A DNA stretch of 19,160 bases from Fimbriimonadaceae bacterium (GTDB taxonomy: Bacteria > Armatimonadota > Fimbriimonadia > Fimbriimonadales > Fimbriimonadaceae): positions 1 through 19,160 of the forward strand of contig JAIBBE010000039.1 of NCBI GenBank assembly GCA_019694835.1. Reading direction: 5' to 3'. The position numbers and the translations under genes are program-made. Positions 7,401 to 15,043 of this stretch are shown here, piece by piece (the first letter of the stretch is position 1; each line of letters starts with the position of its first letter). Below the pieces are notes generated by a model. The model was not told the origin of the DNA. It made no database searches and saw only the letters and a program-made list of their open reading frames with translations.

Positions 7401-8199
7401 GCGACAGTGCCGCAATCTCTGCGGGATCGAAGTCCGGATCCTGGGCCGCCAGCGCGATCGCTGCGTGATAGGGCAAGAGGAATCCGTCCTCGAAGTCCTG
7501 GCGGATCGAGTGCTGGATCATCCGCTCCCACAGCATCGAGCGCAGCTTGCCCGTCAGGTCCTTGGTCGCGTACGCGTACTCCTGCAACGCGCCCACATGC
7601 ATCACGCGCCCAACGCCGATCAGGATGCGGCTGGCGCCAGCATCCTCCACAAACGGCACCTGCTTGGCGTAGAAGAAGCAGAGCGATCGCTCTGGCTTGA
7701 GGTGACCGGCGAAGCCGTCGAGCAGCGCGGTCTGGTTGAGGTGCTCCTGCACCCACTGCGTCTTGAATCCGAGATCCGGCTCGCGCTCGGCCTGGACATC
7801 CAGCGCGTACTCTTCCCCGAGCGTCTTCATCGCTTCGCTGAGCAACCACGCAAACGGCACCGCCGCCGCCGAGTACGGCGGATGACGCAGGGGTGTCTCC
7901 TTGAAGTGGCCGTGGCTCGTTTCAGGCCCTCGGTTGTACGGGTGGTTGGCTATTCGCACATACTCGAAGGGCGCCATGAACCCCATGCGCTCAGATGCGC
8001 AAGCTGGCCATTTCGTCTGCGGCAACTCGTCAAGGCGCTTCCCTGCGACCGCCTCTTCGGCCGCGTCGTCGCGGTCCTCCGCGACACGTTTCAGCTTGAG
8101 GCACGAGCCGTTCAGTCTCGGCGCGGCGCACACCCGACCGTCCCATCCGGCATCATGCCAGGGAACCCGGATGGAGATATGTTTCAATGGATAGCTCAT
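4456..8199 (-). CDS. RecD-like SF1 helicase/ATPase with C-terminal PD-(D/E)XK-type nuclease domain (ATPase component of an HMA-like defence operon)
   Basis: 1247 residues from the ATG at 8199. That ATG overlaps the methylase TGA (ATGA) and has GAGG 7 nt upstream; the longer upstream reading lies inside the methylase gene and is not coding. Residues 1-40 hold a motif IRVPWHDAGWDG…NGSCL, which I associate with ATPases of this system. Residues 100-600 have no named domain. The SF1B helicase core follows: Walker A GPAGTGKT (633-640), Walker B VIIDEAS (714-720), GDPRQLPPIG (744-753), and the UvrD_C_2 motifs HKSQGSEF (1038-1045) and YTALTRQK (1065-1072). Residues 1130-1247 look like a PD-(D/E)XK nuclease: SKSE (E1137), YPDFTI (D1167), YYWEHCG (E1182). 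It would translocate on and cut DNA alongside the helicase and methylase encoded upstream. Helicase assignment is firm; nuclease activity is inferred from motif spacing. Confidence 0.88.
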   Translation of the reverse strand: MSYPLKHISIRVPWHDAGWDGRVCAAPRLNGSCLKLKRVAEDRDDAAEEAVAGKRLDELPQTKWPACASERMGFMAPFEYVRIANHPYNRGPETSHGHFKETPLRHPPYSAAAVPFAWLLSEAMKTLGEEYALDVQAEREPDLGFKTQWVQEHLNQTALLDGFAGHLKPERSLCFFYAKQVPFVEDAGASRILIGVGRVMHVGALQEYAYATKDLTGKLRSMLWERMIQHSIRQDFEDGFLLPYHAAIALAAQDPDFDPAEIAALSPADRLLEFSHASQLVSHDGAIASLLACAESLRKAMGILPGPWDRCLQWVDARLGELWTARGPCPGLGAALAAFGLESATFVARAIAEKAGDNADPWPLVDKMFADPNKCLPTPLAESIGKTLCNKWSRLPDERRALLKLISRFEMTRVQATTLYVQEERAKAGIEATDKAILANPYLLYELTRLTGDPVSVWTVDRGVFPDAVIRDKHPLPEPSALDAGTDARRVRALAVKVLEDAASAGSTLLPQAQVVLGIRNLTLQPLCEVDADLMNVAKDDFGDTVGVVAMADGAPAMQLGRLGEMGAVIRSAVEKRIGGKRLVVEADWRKLLDDHLAKQGTGKCDELEESARAEKTAALKELADSRLSVLIGPAGTGKTTLLSVLCSHPKIEAGGVLLLAPTGKARVRMEQSTRSLQLKGYTIAQFLSPHRYDGTTGRYGLSAQPAEAGAHTVIIDEASMLTEEMLAALIQALKGVHRLILIGDPRQLPPIGAGRPFVDVVKHLAPQGVAEKFPRVGPGYAELTIRRRQSGEDREDLQLAEWFSGAPIAAGEDDVFDKVVRSGQSKHVRFEQWETADDLRSRLIDVLVSELKLKGPDDIAGFDATLGGEAWNEMRFFNPRRGEKAGAAETAEGWQILSPVRSAAHGVPDLNRLIHKQFRQAMIDAARKEGWQRKYPKPMGPEEIVYGDKVINLVNTDPSVWWNKHRKVYPAKGDAYIANGEIGMAVGFFRKKGLPDLRWKLEVEFSSQPGYKYDFTSRDFGEESNAVLELAYALTVHKSQGSEFGTVILVLPNPCRLLSRELLYTALTRQKDRIVILHQGPRTELRKFSSDDRSETARRLTNLFKAPSPVVINGHFFEEYLIHRTARGEMVRSKSEVIIADHLATKKVEYGYEQPLTIDGVTKYPDFTIADMESGLTYYWEHCGMLHVPSYRRRWEEKLSWYRTHGILPRGEGSGENGTLIITRDEENGSIDSEKIIKLIAEVFNV

Positions 8200-11100
8200 G
8201 GGTCTTCCTCTCCGCCCGCTGCCTGTGCCTGATGGGCCTTGAAGGCCCCCGGCCAGCCGCCGTGCTGTTCGATGACCTCGTCGATTTCCTTCATCAGCCG
8301 GATGGTCTCCGAGAGGGCGACGACGATCTTCTGGTAGTGGGCGAGGTCGTCCTTCGTGAGGGTGCGACCCTTGCGATCCTTGAGCCACTTCTCGCAGACC
8401 TGGTAGCCGCCGATATGGAAGTTCCACACGTCCTCGCGCACGCCATTGAAGCCCGACGTCTGCGCTTTGTCCAGCCAGACGGTGTTCTTGGACCATGAGA
8501 GCTTCTCGACCTCGGGGTTCCGGCCGCCGACGAACTCGGTGATAGGCTTGGCGAGTTTTGGCGATTCCATCGTCTGAATGGCTGCGAGGTCTCTACCCAG
8601 GTCTGCCAAGGCACGAAAAAATGCAGGGCTCCCTGGCAGTGGCAACCTTGGCCAGTCACGCTTGAGCCTCTCGCCAAAGTAGCTGGCGTACGAAGGCGCA
8701 TTCAGGAGCGCAAGTGCGTAGCTGAAAACCTCGAGCGCAAGTTCGCGGTCCACCAGATGAGCTTCTACCGCGCCATACACGTTGCGGAACCACGCAAGCC
8801 ACGACCGATCGAGACAAGTGCCTTGTTCAGCAATTAGGCCTCCGGAATGCCGCGCGAAAAGCGGGAGCACGTAGCTCCGGTCGTAGCTGGACGTAACCTT
8901 GTGTCCGCAGAACCCCTTGACAGCAAAGGCAGAGAACCGCTCCTTGGTTTGTCGAGTCGTGACAAGACCGGGACACCGCTCATCCAGATCGAGCATCACG
9001 TTGAAGCTGTTGGTCTTCAGTAGGTCCTTTCGCAACAGCGCCCAGCGATAGTCGAATGCTCGAAGCTGAAGCTGACCGACGTCCTCAGGCTGCAAGGTGC
9101 GCAGTTCCTTGCGACGCTTGAAGATCACCAAAGCGTGCCCCTCAGACACGTCGAACGAAAGAGACTGCCGGGTCACCGAGGGATCTGCAAACTGAGCAAC
9201 ACGCTGAATCAACTCAGATCTCGTAAAAGCGACAAGCAGATCGTCGAATCCGGTCTCCGTGCCGGTGGAACGCTTCGTGAAGAGGTCGCAGATAGCGGGC
9301 CAACTTTCCCACTCGCCGCCAAGCTCGCCAGAATCCGGCTTGATCAGATAGTAATTGGGAGGCCTCGCATCTATTCGCGCCCATTCGGAGGTCATGACGC
9401 TCGACTTCGCGAGCTGCTGGTACTTATGCGCCCTTTCTCCCCAGAGATCGCTGAAACTGATGCTCGCGCCTAGCTGCTGGTCAGGGGACTTCACTAGTGC
9501 ACAGATTGAAACCCCTTGACGTATTTCGAACACATTCTCGTCCCTCACGCCGGGAGGTGGGACTTCCGCCTTGTTAGTATTGCCGTGGAGATCGAGAAAC
9601 CAACTGCGTGGGAAGCAGCTAATCAGGCTCCACCGCATACCTCGGAGCGTTGGGCCATCGAGATAGGAGTGATTAGAGATGAGCGAGCAGATTCCAGACT
9701 GGGCCTGTGTCAACGCGGCCTGTGACAATGCGAAGAACTTCACGTAGTCGTCCTGGATGTTCTTCTCGAATTGCAGCATGCTGCGCTCTCGTATTGGCTC
9801 ACCGTCCACAGCTCGGTACGGGTCAACAATTCGGCGCACTGCAGGGGTCAGGTTGGACGATATAGCCGAGTAAGGCGGATTGCCTACCACCACTGTGAAC
9901 CGCCGCTTGGTCTTGATCTCGTTGACTGCCTGTGCTTCGTGTGCGAGCGCAGGAATCACGAACTCAAACCGCCCCGAGAAGTCCTGCGCCGGCTCCAGCG
10001 CGTTTGTCAGGTACACCCGTGCCCGCTCGTCGCTGCTGAACCGGTACGCCGTCTCGTAGAGCTTGAGCCCGATCTTGAGGTGCGCGATGGCATACGGGGC
10101 CATCAGCAGCTCGTACCCGTGCAGACGCGTCAGCAGGTGCTTCGGCACGTACTCGTTCCATAGCGCGTCGATCTTCTTCTCGTCGTGGCCCTGCACCTTC
10201 CACTTGGCGACGAGCGTCTTGTGGATGAGGTCGATGACCTCGACCAGGAAGGTGCCGGTGCCGGTGGCCGGGTCAAGGATCTGGACGAAGCCTTGGTCAG
10301 GCGCGACGCCATCGGGGATCTTCAGGTCTTTGTAGCGCTTTGCCATCTCGTCCCAGGTGGTGGTGTCGGCCAGGCCATCGGCCAGGCCGAACTCGGTGCG
10401 CAGCAGCTCGTCCACCGAGCGCACGATGTAGGAAACCACCGGGCGCGGGGTGTAGAAGACGCCACGACTTACCTTCTGATCTTTGTCATACTCTTTTAGG
10501 AACAGCTCATAGAAATGGATGACCGGGTCTTCCTCGGGCTTGAGGTCCCCGAAATCCATGACAACCGCCTCCAAATTGGCGTCGTCAAGCAGCTCCACGA
10601 CCTCACTCACCCCCAGCTCATCGAAATCGATGCCCGGCCCGCCCGCCTTGCCGCGCCGCCCACCGACCTTGAGGAAGGTCTGCATCAGCTCCTTCAGGAA
10701 TGGGTTCGTCCGCATGTGGGCAGCGAAGTCGTCCGTAGTCTTCTTGTGCGGGTCGGCGATGCGCGCCGAGAGCAGGCCATAGGCGATGGTCTGGGCGTAC
10801 ATGTCGGCGAAGCCCTCGGCATCGAGGTCGTGGACCAACGACTCCTGGAACGCCTTCATGAGCTTGGTGAGCGGGCCGCGTTCGGTCTCATGCGCTAGTG
10901 CCGTCATAATGCGGTCCCGAATGGCACGCGCCAATTCGGCTAAACGGATGGACAGTTCTTTCGAGGTGGTGACGACCTCTCGGTGGCGCAGCTCAAATGC
11001 CGCACGCCATTGTTTACGCCACGTTTCAATGTTCGTATCATCTTCCGGCCAGGCGAGATTGGTCTTCAGCCGTTCGGCTACAGCGCCGAGGTGCAGCGGG

Positions 11101-11582
11101 GTATCGAGGTTGTCCCATCCGAGCACTTTCAGCGTGGGTAGGTCGTCTTTGGTCTCTGGTTGAGAGAAGTGAGCGAAGCTGATCTGCCGTTCGTCGCCCT
11201 CGCCGTACTTGGAGACAAAGAGCAGGTCGTCGGCAGCCCAAGCGGCCCTCTCGGCACTATTGGCAGAGGCTCGTTTCTTCGTGGCAACCTGGTTGAGAAT
11301 ACGGCGCAAGACGAGGACCGGGAGCTTCCTCGGCTCGAACTTGACGAAGAAGATGCCCCAGGGCTGGCGTGGCGACAGCGGACGGAGGCGCTTGATACTT
11401 TCGATCTTGGCGGCAGCTTTAGGATCGATCCCAAGCTCTTCTGCGGTGAAGTCGTAGAACAGATCGTCCACGTCCTCGAACGAGTCTTTGGCGATCGGCC
11501 AGCCCATTTCATCTCGAAGATAGGCAATCAGTTGATCGAAGCGTTTGATCTTGGCAAGGGCTGTGCGATGATCGGTCGGCAT
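8196..11582 (-). CDS. Type ISP-like adenine-N6 DNA methyltransferase with C-terminal specificity domain (methylase component)
   Basis: 1128 residues. An N-terminal domain of about 370 residues is followed by GVFYTPRPVV (374-383, motif X-like), the SAM-binding motif I DPATGTGTF (437-445) and the catalytic motif IV NPPY (568-571), marking a gamma-type N6-adenine methylase. The C-terminal half matches the type ISP specificity domain: ISNHSYLDGPTLRGMR, LDLHGN, and FHIGGYQVCEKWLKDRKGR (1055-1073). Type ISP enzymes such as LlaGI carry nuclease, helicase, methylase and specificity parts in one chain. Here helicase and nuclease parts are absent and supplied by the flanking genes. The ATG at 11582 follows the helicase stop by 3 bp with GAAGG upstream, and the end overlaps the ATPase start by 4 bp. 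It probably marks self DNA and sets the recognition sequence of the complex. Confidence 0.9.
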   Translation of the reverse strand: MPTDHRTALAKIKRFDQLIAYLRDEMGWPIAKDSFEDVDDLFYDFTAEELGIDPKAAAKIESIKRLRPLSPRQPWGIFFVKFEPRKLPVLVLRRILNQVATKKRASANSAERAAWAADDLLFVSKYGEGDERQISFAHFSQPETKDDLPTLKVLGWDNLDTPLHLGAVAERLKTNLAWPEDDTNIETWRKQWRAAFELRHREVVTTSKELSIRLAELARAIRDRIMTALAHETERGPLTKLMKAFQESLVHDLDAEGFADMYAQTIAYGLLSARIADPHKKTTDDFAAHMRTNPFLKELMQTFLKVGGRRGKAGGPGIDFDELGVSEVVELLDDANLEAVVMDFGDLKPEEDPVIHFYELFLKEYDKDQKVSRGVFYTPRPVVSYIVRSVDELLRTEFGLADGLADTTTWDEMAKRYKDLKIPDGVAPDQGFVQILDPATGTGTFLVEVIDLIHKTLVAKWKVQGHDEKKIDALWNEYVPKHLLTRLHGYELLMAPYAIAHLKIGLKLYETAYRFSSDERARVYLTNALEPAQDFSGRFEFVIPALAHEAQAVNEIKTKRRFTVVVGNPPYSAISSNLTPAVRRIVDPYRAVDGEPIRERSMLQFEKNIQDDYVKFFALSQAALTQAQSGICSLISNHSYLDGPTLRGMRWSLISCFPRSWFLDLHGNTNKAEVPPPGVRDENVFEIRQGVSICALVKSPDQQLGASISFSDLWGERAHKYQQLAKSSVMTSEWARIDARPPNYYLIKPDSGELGGEWESWPAICDLFTKRSTGTETGFDDLLVAFTRSELIQRVAQFADPSVTRQSLSFDVSEGHALVIFKRRKELRTLQPEDVGQLQLRAFDYRWALLRKDLLKTNSFNVMLDLDERCPGLVTTRQTKERFSAFAVKGFCGHKVTSSYDRSYVLPLFARHSGGLIAEQGTCLDRSWLAWFRNVYGAVEAHLVDRELALEVFSYALALLNAPSYASYFGERLKRDWPRLPLPGSPAFFRALADLGRDLAAIQTMESPKLAKPITEFVGGRNPEVEKLSWSKNTVWLDKAQTSGFNGVREDVWNFHIGGYQVCEKWLKDRKGRTLTKDDLAHYQKIVVALSETIRLMKEIDEVIEQHGGWPGAFKAHQAQAAGGEEDP

Positions 11583-11585
11583 CGG

Positions 11586-14500
11586 TTAACCTTCGTTCAG
11601 TTCCATCCAACACCGAAGCGCAGGTTTGACGCCCACGGGCGCATCAACGCGCTTCAGATACGTATCCTTAATATGCTTCATGACTTTCGCTCGTAACTCC
11701 TTGAGCGTCTTTTCTTCGGTCACGCATTGCCTCGGCGTGCTGGGCTTGGACCGGATGCTCTCGAGAATTTCACCAGGTTCGGTGAGGATGGCGTCGCGAT
11801 CGAGGTCGTACAGGTACCATCGCGTAGTGCCCGCTTCCTCGGTGAACTGTCCCTTCTCCTTATCCAGCGCAGGAAGCGCGTAGCAAAAAAACACCCCGCG
11901 GACGCCTTTAGCGACCCGCTTCCGACCGCTAAATACCGCCCCGGGCAAAGTCTTCAATCTGGCCTCTAAATCTGGCTCGGCCTTGATTAGAGCCTGGTAT
12001 TCGAGGTGCATGTCTTCGATCGCAGTTCTGGTGCCTTCGTAGGCATGGTTGAATTCCTTGAGGGCTTCAAACTCGTCTTCGGGGGTCAGCAGTTTTCGCC
12101 CCTCGATGCCGAGCGTCTTCGAGATGAGCAGCGTCTTCTTGGTGACGCAAGTATAAAGCGAAAGAATTTGGTTTAGCTCTTCAGGGGGCAAGAAATTCCA
12201 GAAACTCACTTTTCCGCGTGACGACTCAATCTCTGGATGGTCGGCGATGAGGCGCTTCTCGACGTCAGGATTCATGCGTCGATCCACGCGACCAATTCGT
12301 TGCATCAAGCGAACGGGATTCCAGTGGATATCATAGTTGATCATCCGCGAGGCATCCTGAAGGTTCAGACCTTCGGAGAGCACATCGGTGGAAATGAGCA
12401 CCCGGATTTCTTTCTTCCCCTCCTTGGCCAATTCCGACGAAGCAGTGCCGTTGTAATAGGGCGAGAATCGTTTAATCACATCCGCACGGTTTGCCTTCGT
12501 GGCACTGTCTACCTGGGCAACGCCGTCAATGTTCGATTCGTCTAGCTCGTGCTTGAGATAGCGCGCCGTGTCCGCAAATTCCGTAAAGATGAGCACCTTC
12601 TGCCCGACGAGATCCTTTGACTTGAGGAGACGAATGAGTTTTTGGAGCTTGTCGTCATGTTTCGGCTCGAACTTCCGCGCCTCGGTCAGGAAATGGACGA
12701 TCTGATCGAGGTCCCGGAAGGTTTCCGCGATCATCGAGCCGACATCGTATTCACCCCGATCCAGATGTTCGACATCGTCAAGCATATCCTGAGGGACAAT
12801 GTCCTCATCCTCCGGCTCCTCGCCATCTTCCGCCCACAGTTCCAACTGACGCTCGCGAGCATACTTCAGCGCGTCTGCGTTCTCCTCTTTCCAGTGTTCA
12901 AGCTTCTTCTTTTCTGTCGCGGTTTCGCAATGGATCTCCAGAAACGCCAACAATCTCTGGAGCAAACGATCACAGGAGAGTTCAAAAGCCGTTACCGAAC
13001 TTTCGAACCGTTTGAGGAAATTCGTTCGGATCAGCCCGACCACCTGTTTCTGACGATTCTCTTCAAATGCGTCGATGGTGGTATCTGGCCCCTTATACCA
13101 AAAGAGCGGATAATACATTGGCAGCGTAAACAATGGATTTTTGTGGGTAAAGGCATTCTCGAACATATCGAGCAAGCGGCCATAGGTCTTGCGGATCGAA
13201 TATTCCGCCACCTGGGGCGGCTTGCGATCCGGGAATGCGGCGGCCTTGCCGGTCTCGCGAATCTGACTTTCGCGAGCATAGGCCCGGCTGCGCTGCACGA
13301 CGAGATGACGGAACACATCATCCGCCGACAAAATGTCCTGCGCTTCTGTGATGTTCTCGGCGATATCGGTCACATCACGTCCCACTCTGCTGCGAAGTGT
13401 TTTTTCAAGCTGGTTGAAATGTGCGCGCAGGTTATTGATTCCCAGCGTTCGTGCAAAGTAAGTCTCTTCCTTGCGCGTAAACAGTTCTGCCATATGACGG
13501 AAGTCGCTCAATCTGTTGTTGATCGGGGTCGCCGTCAACATGAAGAGGGTCTTTGGCCTAGCCGTACTATCTAGAAGATCGAAAAGGCGGTAATAGCGGG
13601 ATGGTTCCATCTCCTTGCCACTCGCACGTCGGCCAGGGTTCCGAAAGTGGTGCGCCTCATCGATCACGACGACATCCGCCAGCTCGGCAATGCGTTGGAA
13701 GCGAGCCGGAAAGTCGCCCTTGCGATTGAGGTCTGTATGACTAAACACGGCGAGGTTGCTGAAGTCGGCTCCACCGCCGACCCCTCCGATATGCGGTAAC
13801 CAATCCCGCAAGTGCGGTTCCCACACTGCCTCTTTCGCTGCCTTGGGGGCAAAGAGAACGACGCGTTTGCCTTCGTGTAAGATCAGTCGCTCTATGAGCA
13901 TGAGCCCCACAAAGGTCTTTCCCAACCCGACCCCGTCGCACAGAAAGGCCCCCCCATGCTGACGGGCGATCTTCATCAGCGCCCAATACGCTTCCTTTTG
14001 ATACCGGTCGATGCGAGGAAACATCTTTGAGCGGGTCTCGTCCCACTCCGTCGCCGTGAGCGCATGTCCACGGAAGAATTCGTGGAGCGCCTTGGCGTAG
14101 ATGTCAAAAGGCAGGTACTCGAGTATGTGCCGCTCGATTGTCTTGAGAATTTCGGAGGACACATCCTCTGCTTCATTCCAATGCTCTTCGTACCATTCCT
14201 GCAAGACGGCCACCGGCTGGCCGGTGATTTGCACATTCAGTTCGATGTTCTTTGTGAGGCCGGGATAGGTGAAATTCGAGGAGCCAACCAGCGCGGACGA
14301 GCCGACGACTTCCAGACGGGCATGAGTGATATAGGCTTTGGCGTGGAACTTGTCTTTCTTGTAGACACGGCACGTAATTTTGCCAGAGCGGATGGCCTCC
14401 ACAATTCCCGCAACGCCGGTGAGGAATTCGTTCTTTTCTTTTTCAGTTTCCAGGCTTCGGTCGAGACGTTCTTTGATCTGTCGCAATCCCTCCACAAACG

Positions 14501-14732
14501 CGTTCTTCGTTTGGAGTGAGACCTCATCTCCCATCAAGATCCGGATTTGATCGACCTTCTGCCATTCGCTGTCCAGTGCTAAGAGCGAGCCGATCTCGAA
14601 ATAGCCGGTTGCGATATCGATGGATTTGGAGAGCTGACACCAATCGTGCAGGTAACGAAGGACCTTCCAGGCCTCCTCGCTGTTGTCGACGATGAAGAGT
14701 TCGCTGCCTGTTACACTAGTACGTTTTGGCAT
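11586..14732 (-). CDS. SNF2-family helicase with N-terminal phospholipase D-like domain (helicase component)
   Basis: 1048 residues. Residues 1-190 are a PLD-like domain with one HxK element (H130, K132) and GSSN (150-153); the Asp of the classical HxKxxxxD is not at its expected place, so catalysis is uncertain. The SF2/SNF2 core has Walker A DGVGLGKT (266-273), DEAH (358-361), motif III LTATP (399-403), and C-lobe motifs STDVLSEGLNLQ and QRIGRVDRR (811-819). A long charged insert at 600-660 separates the lobes. It is the first gene of the operon. The ATG at 14732 is preceded in frame by a TGA and has only a weak Shine-Dalgarno. Likely role: ATP-driven DNA translocation during restriction. 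PLD-helicase fusions also occur in DISARM-like loci, but the DISARM marker genes (DUF1998 protein) are missing here. Confidence 0.9.
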   Translation of the reverse strand: MPKRTSVTGSELFIVDNSEEAWKVLRYLHDWCQLSKSIDIATGYFEIGSLLALDSEWQKVDQIRILMGDEVSLQTKNAFVEGLRQIKERLDRSLETEKEKNEFLTGVAGIVEAIRSGKITCRVYKKDKFHAKAYITHARLEVVGSSALVGSSNFTYPGLTKNIELNVQITGQPVAVLQEWYEEHWNEAEDVSSEILKTIERHILEYLPFDIYAKALHEFFRGHALTATEWDETRSKMFPRIDRYQKEAYWALMKIARQHGGAFLCDGVGLGKTFVGLMLIERLILHEGKRVVLFAPKAAKEAVWEPHLRDWLPHIGGVGGGADFSNLAVFSHTDLNRKGDFPARFQRIAELADVVVIDEAHHFRNPGRRASGKEMEPSRYYRLFDLLDSTARPKTLFMLTATPINNRLSDFRHMAELFTRKEETYFARTLGINNLRAHFNQLEKTLRSRVGRDVTDIAENITEAQDILSADDVFRHLVVQRSRAYARESQIRETGKAAAFPDRKPPQVAEYSIRKTYGRLLDMFENAFTHKNPLFTLPMYYPLFWYKGPDTTIDAFEENRQKQVVGLIRTNFLKRFESSVTAFELSCDRLLQRLLAFLEIHCETATEKKKLEHWKEENADALKYARERQLELWAEDGEEPEDEDIVPQDMLDDVEHLDRGEYDVGSMIAETFRDLDQIVHFLTEARKFEPKHDDKLQKLIRLLKSKDLVGQKVLIFTEFADTARYLKHELDESNIDGVAQVDSATKANRADVIKRFSPYYNGTASSELAKEGKKEIRVLISTDVLSEGLNLQDASRMINYDIHWNPVRLMQRIGRVDRRMNPDVEKRLIADHPEIESSRGKVSFWNFLPPEELNQILSLYTCVTKKTLLISKTLGIEGRKLLTPEDEFEALKEFNHAYEGTRTAIEDMHLEYQALIKAEPDLEARLKTLPGAVFSGRKRVAKGVRGVFFCYALPALDKEKGQFTEEAGTTRWYLYDLDRDAILTEPGEILESIRSKPSTPRQCVTEEKTLKELRAKVMKHIKDTYLKRVDAPVGVKPALRCWMELNEG

Positions 14733-14812
14733 TGCAGAATGTCAGTAATTACTCGAGGCAATTCCTTCAGACTAAACACGCCAAGGCAGGATACCTATTC
14801 TCCTTCAATAAA

Positions 14813-15010
14813 TCACCCCGCCTTTTGAGGAACAACTAGGCATCTCCAACGGCCAGAGCCACCATTTCTTGTAGCTCTACTAGGCTCGAACGGACTTCCG
14901 CCACGTAGCCTTACCAGCTCCTCACCTTCCTCCTTCGATCCTCCACCCCTTACCGTACGGATTGTTCGGCAGTCAGCCAAGTTTTCGACGAGCTGCGTGT
15001 CCCCGGAGTA
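14813..15010 (-). pseudogene. Possible degraded coding remnant upstream of the helicase operon
   Basis: The gap between the HMA-like operon and the HExxH gene has no intact gene. One minus-strand frame is open for 65 codons after a TAA (15011-15013), with coding-like stretches (GDTQLVENLADCRTIRT, KEEGEELVRLR). It lacks an ATG, and the only early start is a TTG. Near its 3' end a different frame (AEVRSSLVELQEMVALAVGDA) looks more protein-like, which suggests a frameshifted relic. I do not recognise either segment. No convincing promoter for the helicase gene was found here. Confidence 0.25.
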
Positions 15011-15043
15011 TTATCGTGAAACTGTTCTTCTCTTATCTGCGTG

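Noticed and set aside
7465..8232. 255-codon plus-strand frame opposite the ATPase gene
   Set aside because: Antisense shadow of a GC-rich gene, no domain, no ribosome-binding site.
8200..8496. 99-codon upstream extension of the ATPase frame
   Set aside because: It lies inside the methylase gene in another frame, has shadow-like Arg/Gly/Pro-rich translation, and the ATGA overlap with a Shine-Dalgarno gives a better start at 8199.
12642..13574. 310-codon plus-strand frame opposite the helicase gene
   Set aside because: It is antisense to a clear SNF2 helicase with all motifs; the translation has no domain and mirrors the helicase codons.
4456..14732. BREX or DISARM as the identity of the core operon
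   Set aside because: No PglZ, BrxL or BrxC for BREX and no DUF1998 (DrmB) for DISARM; the methylase is type ISP-like.
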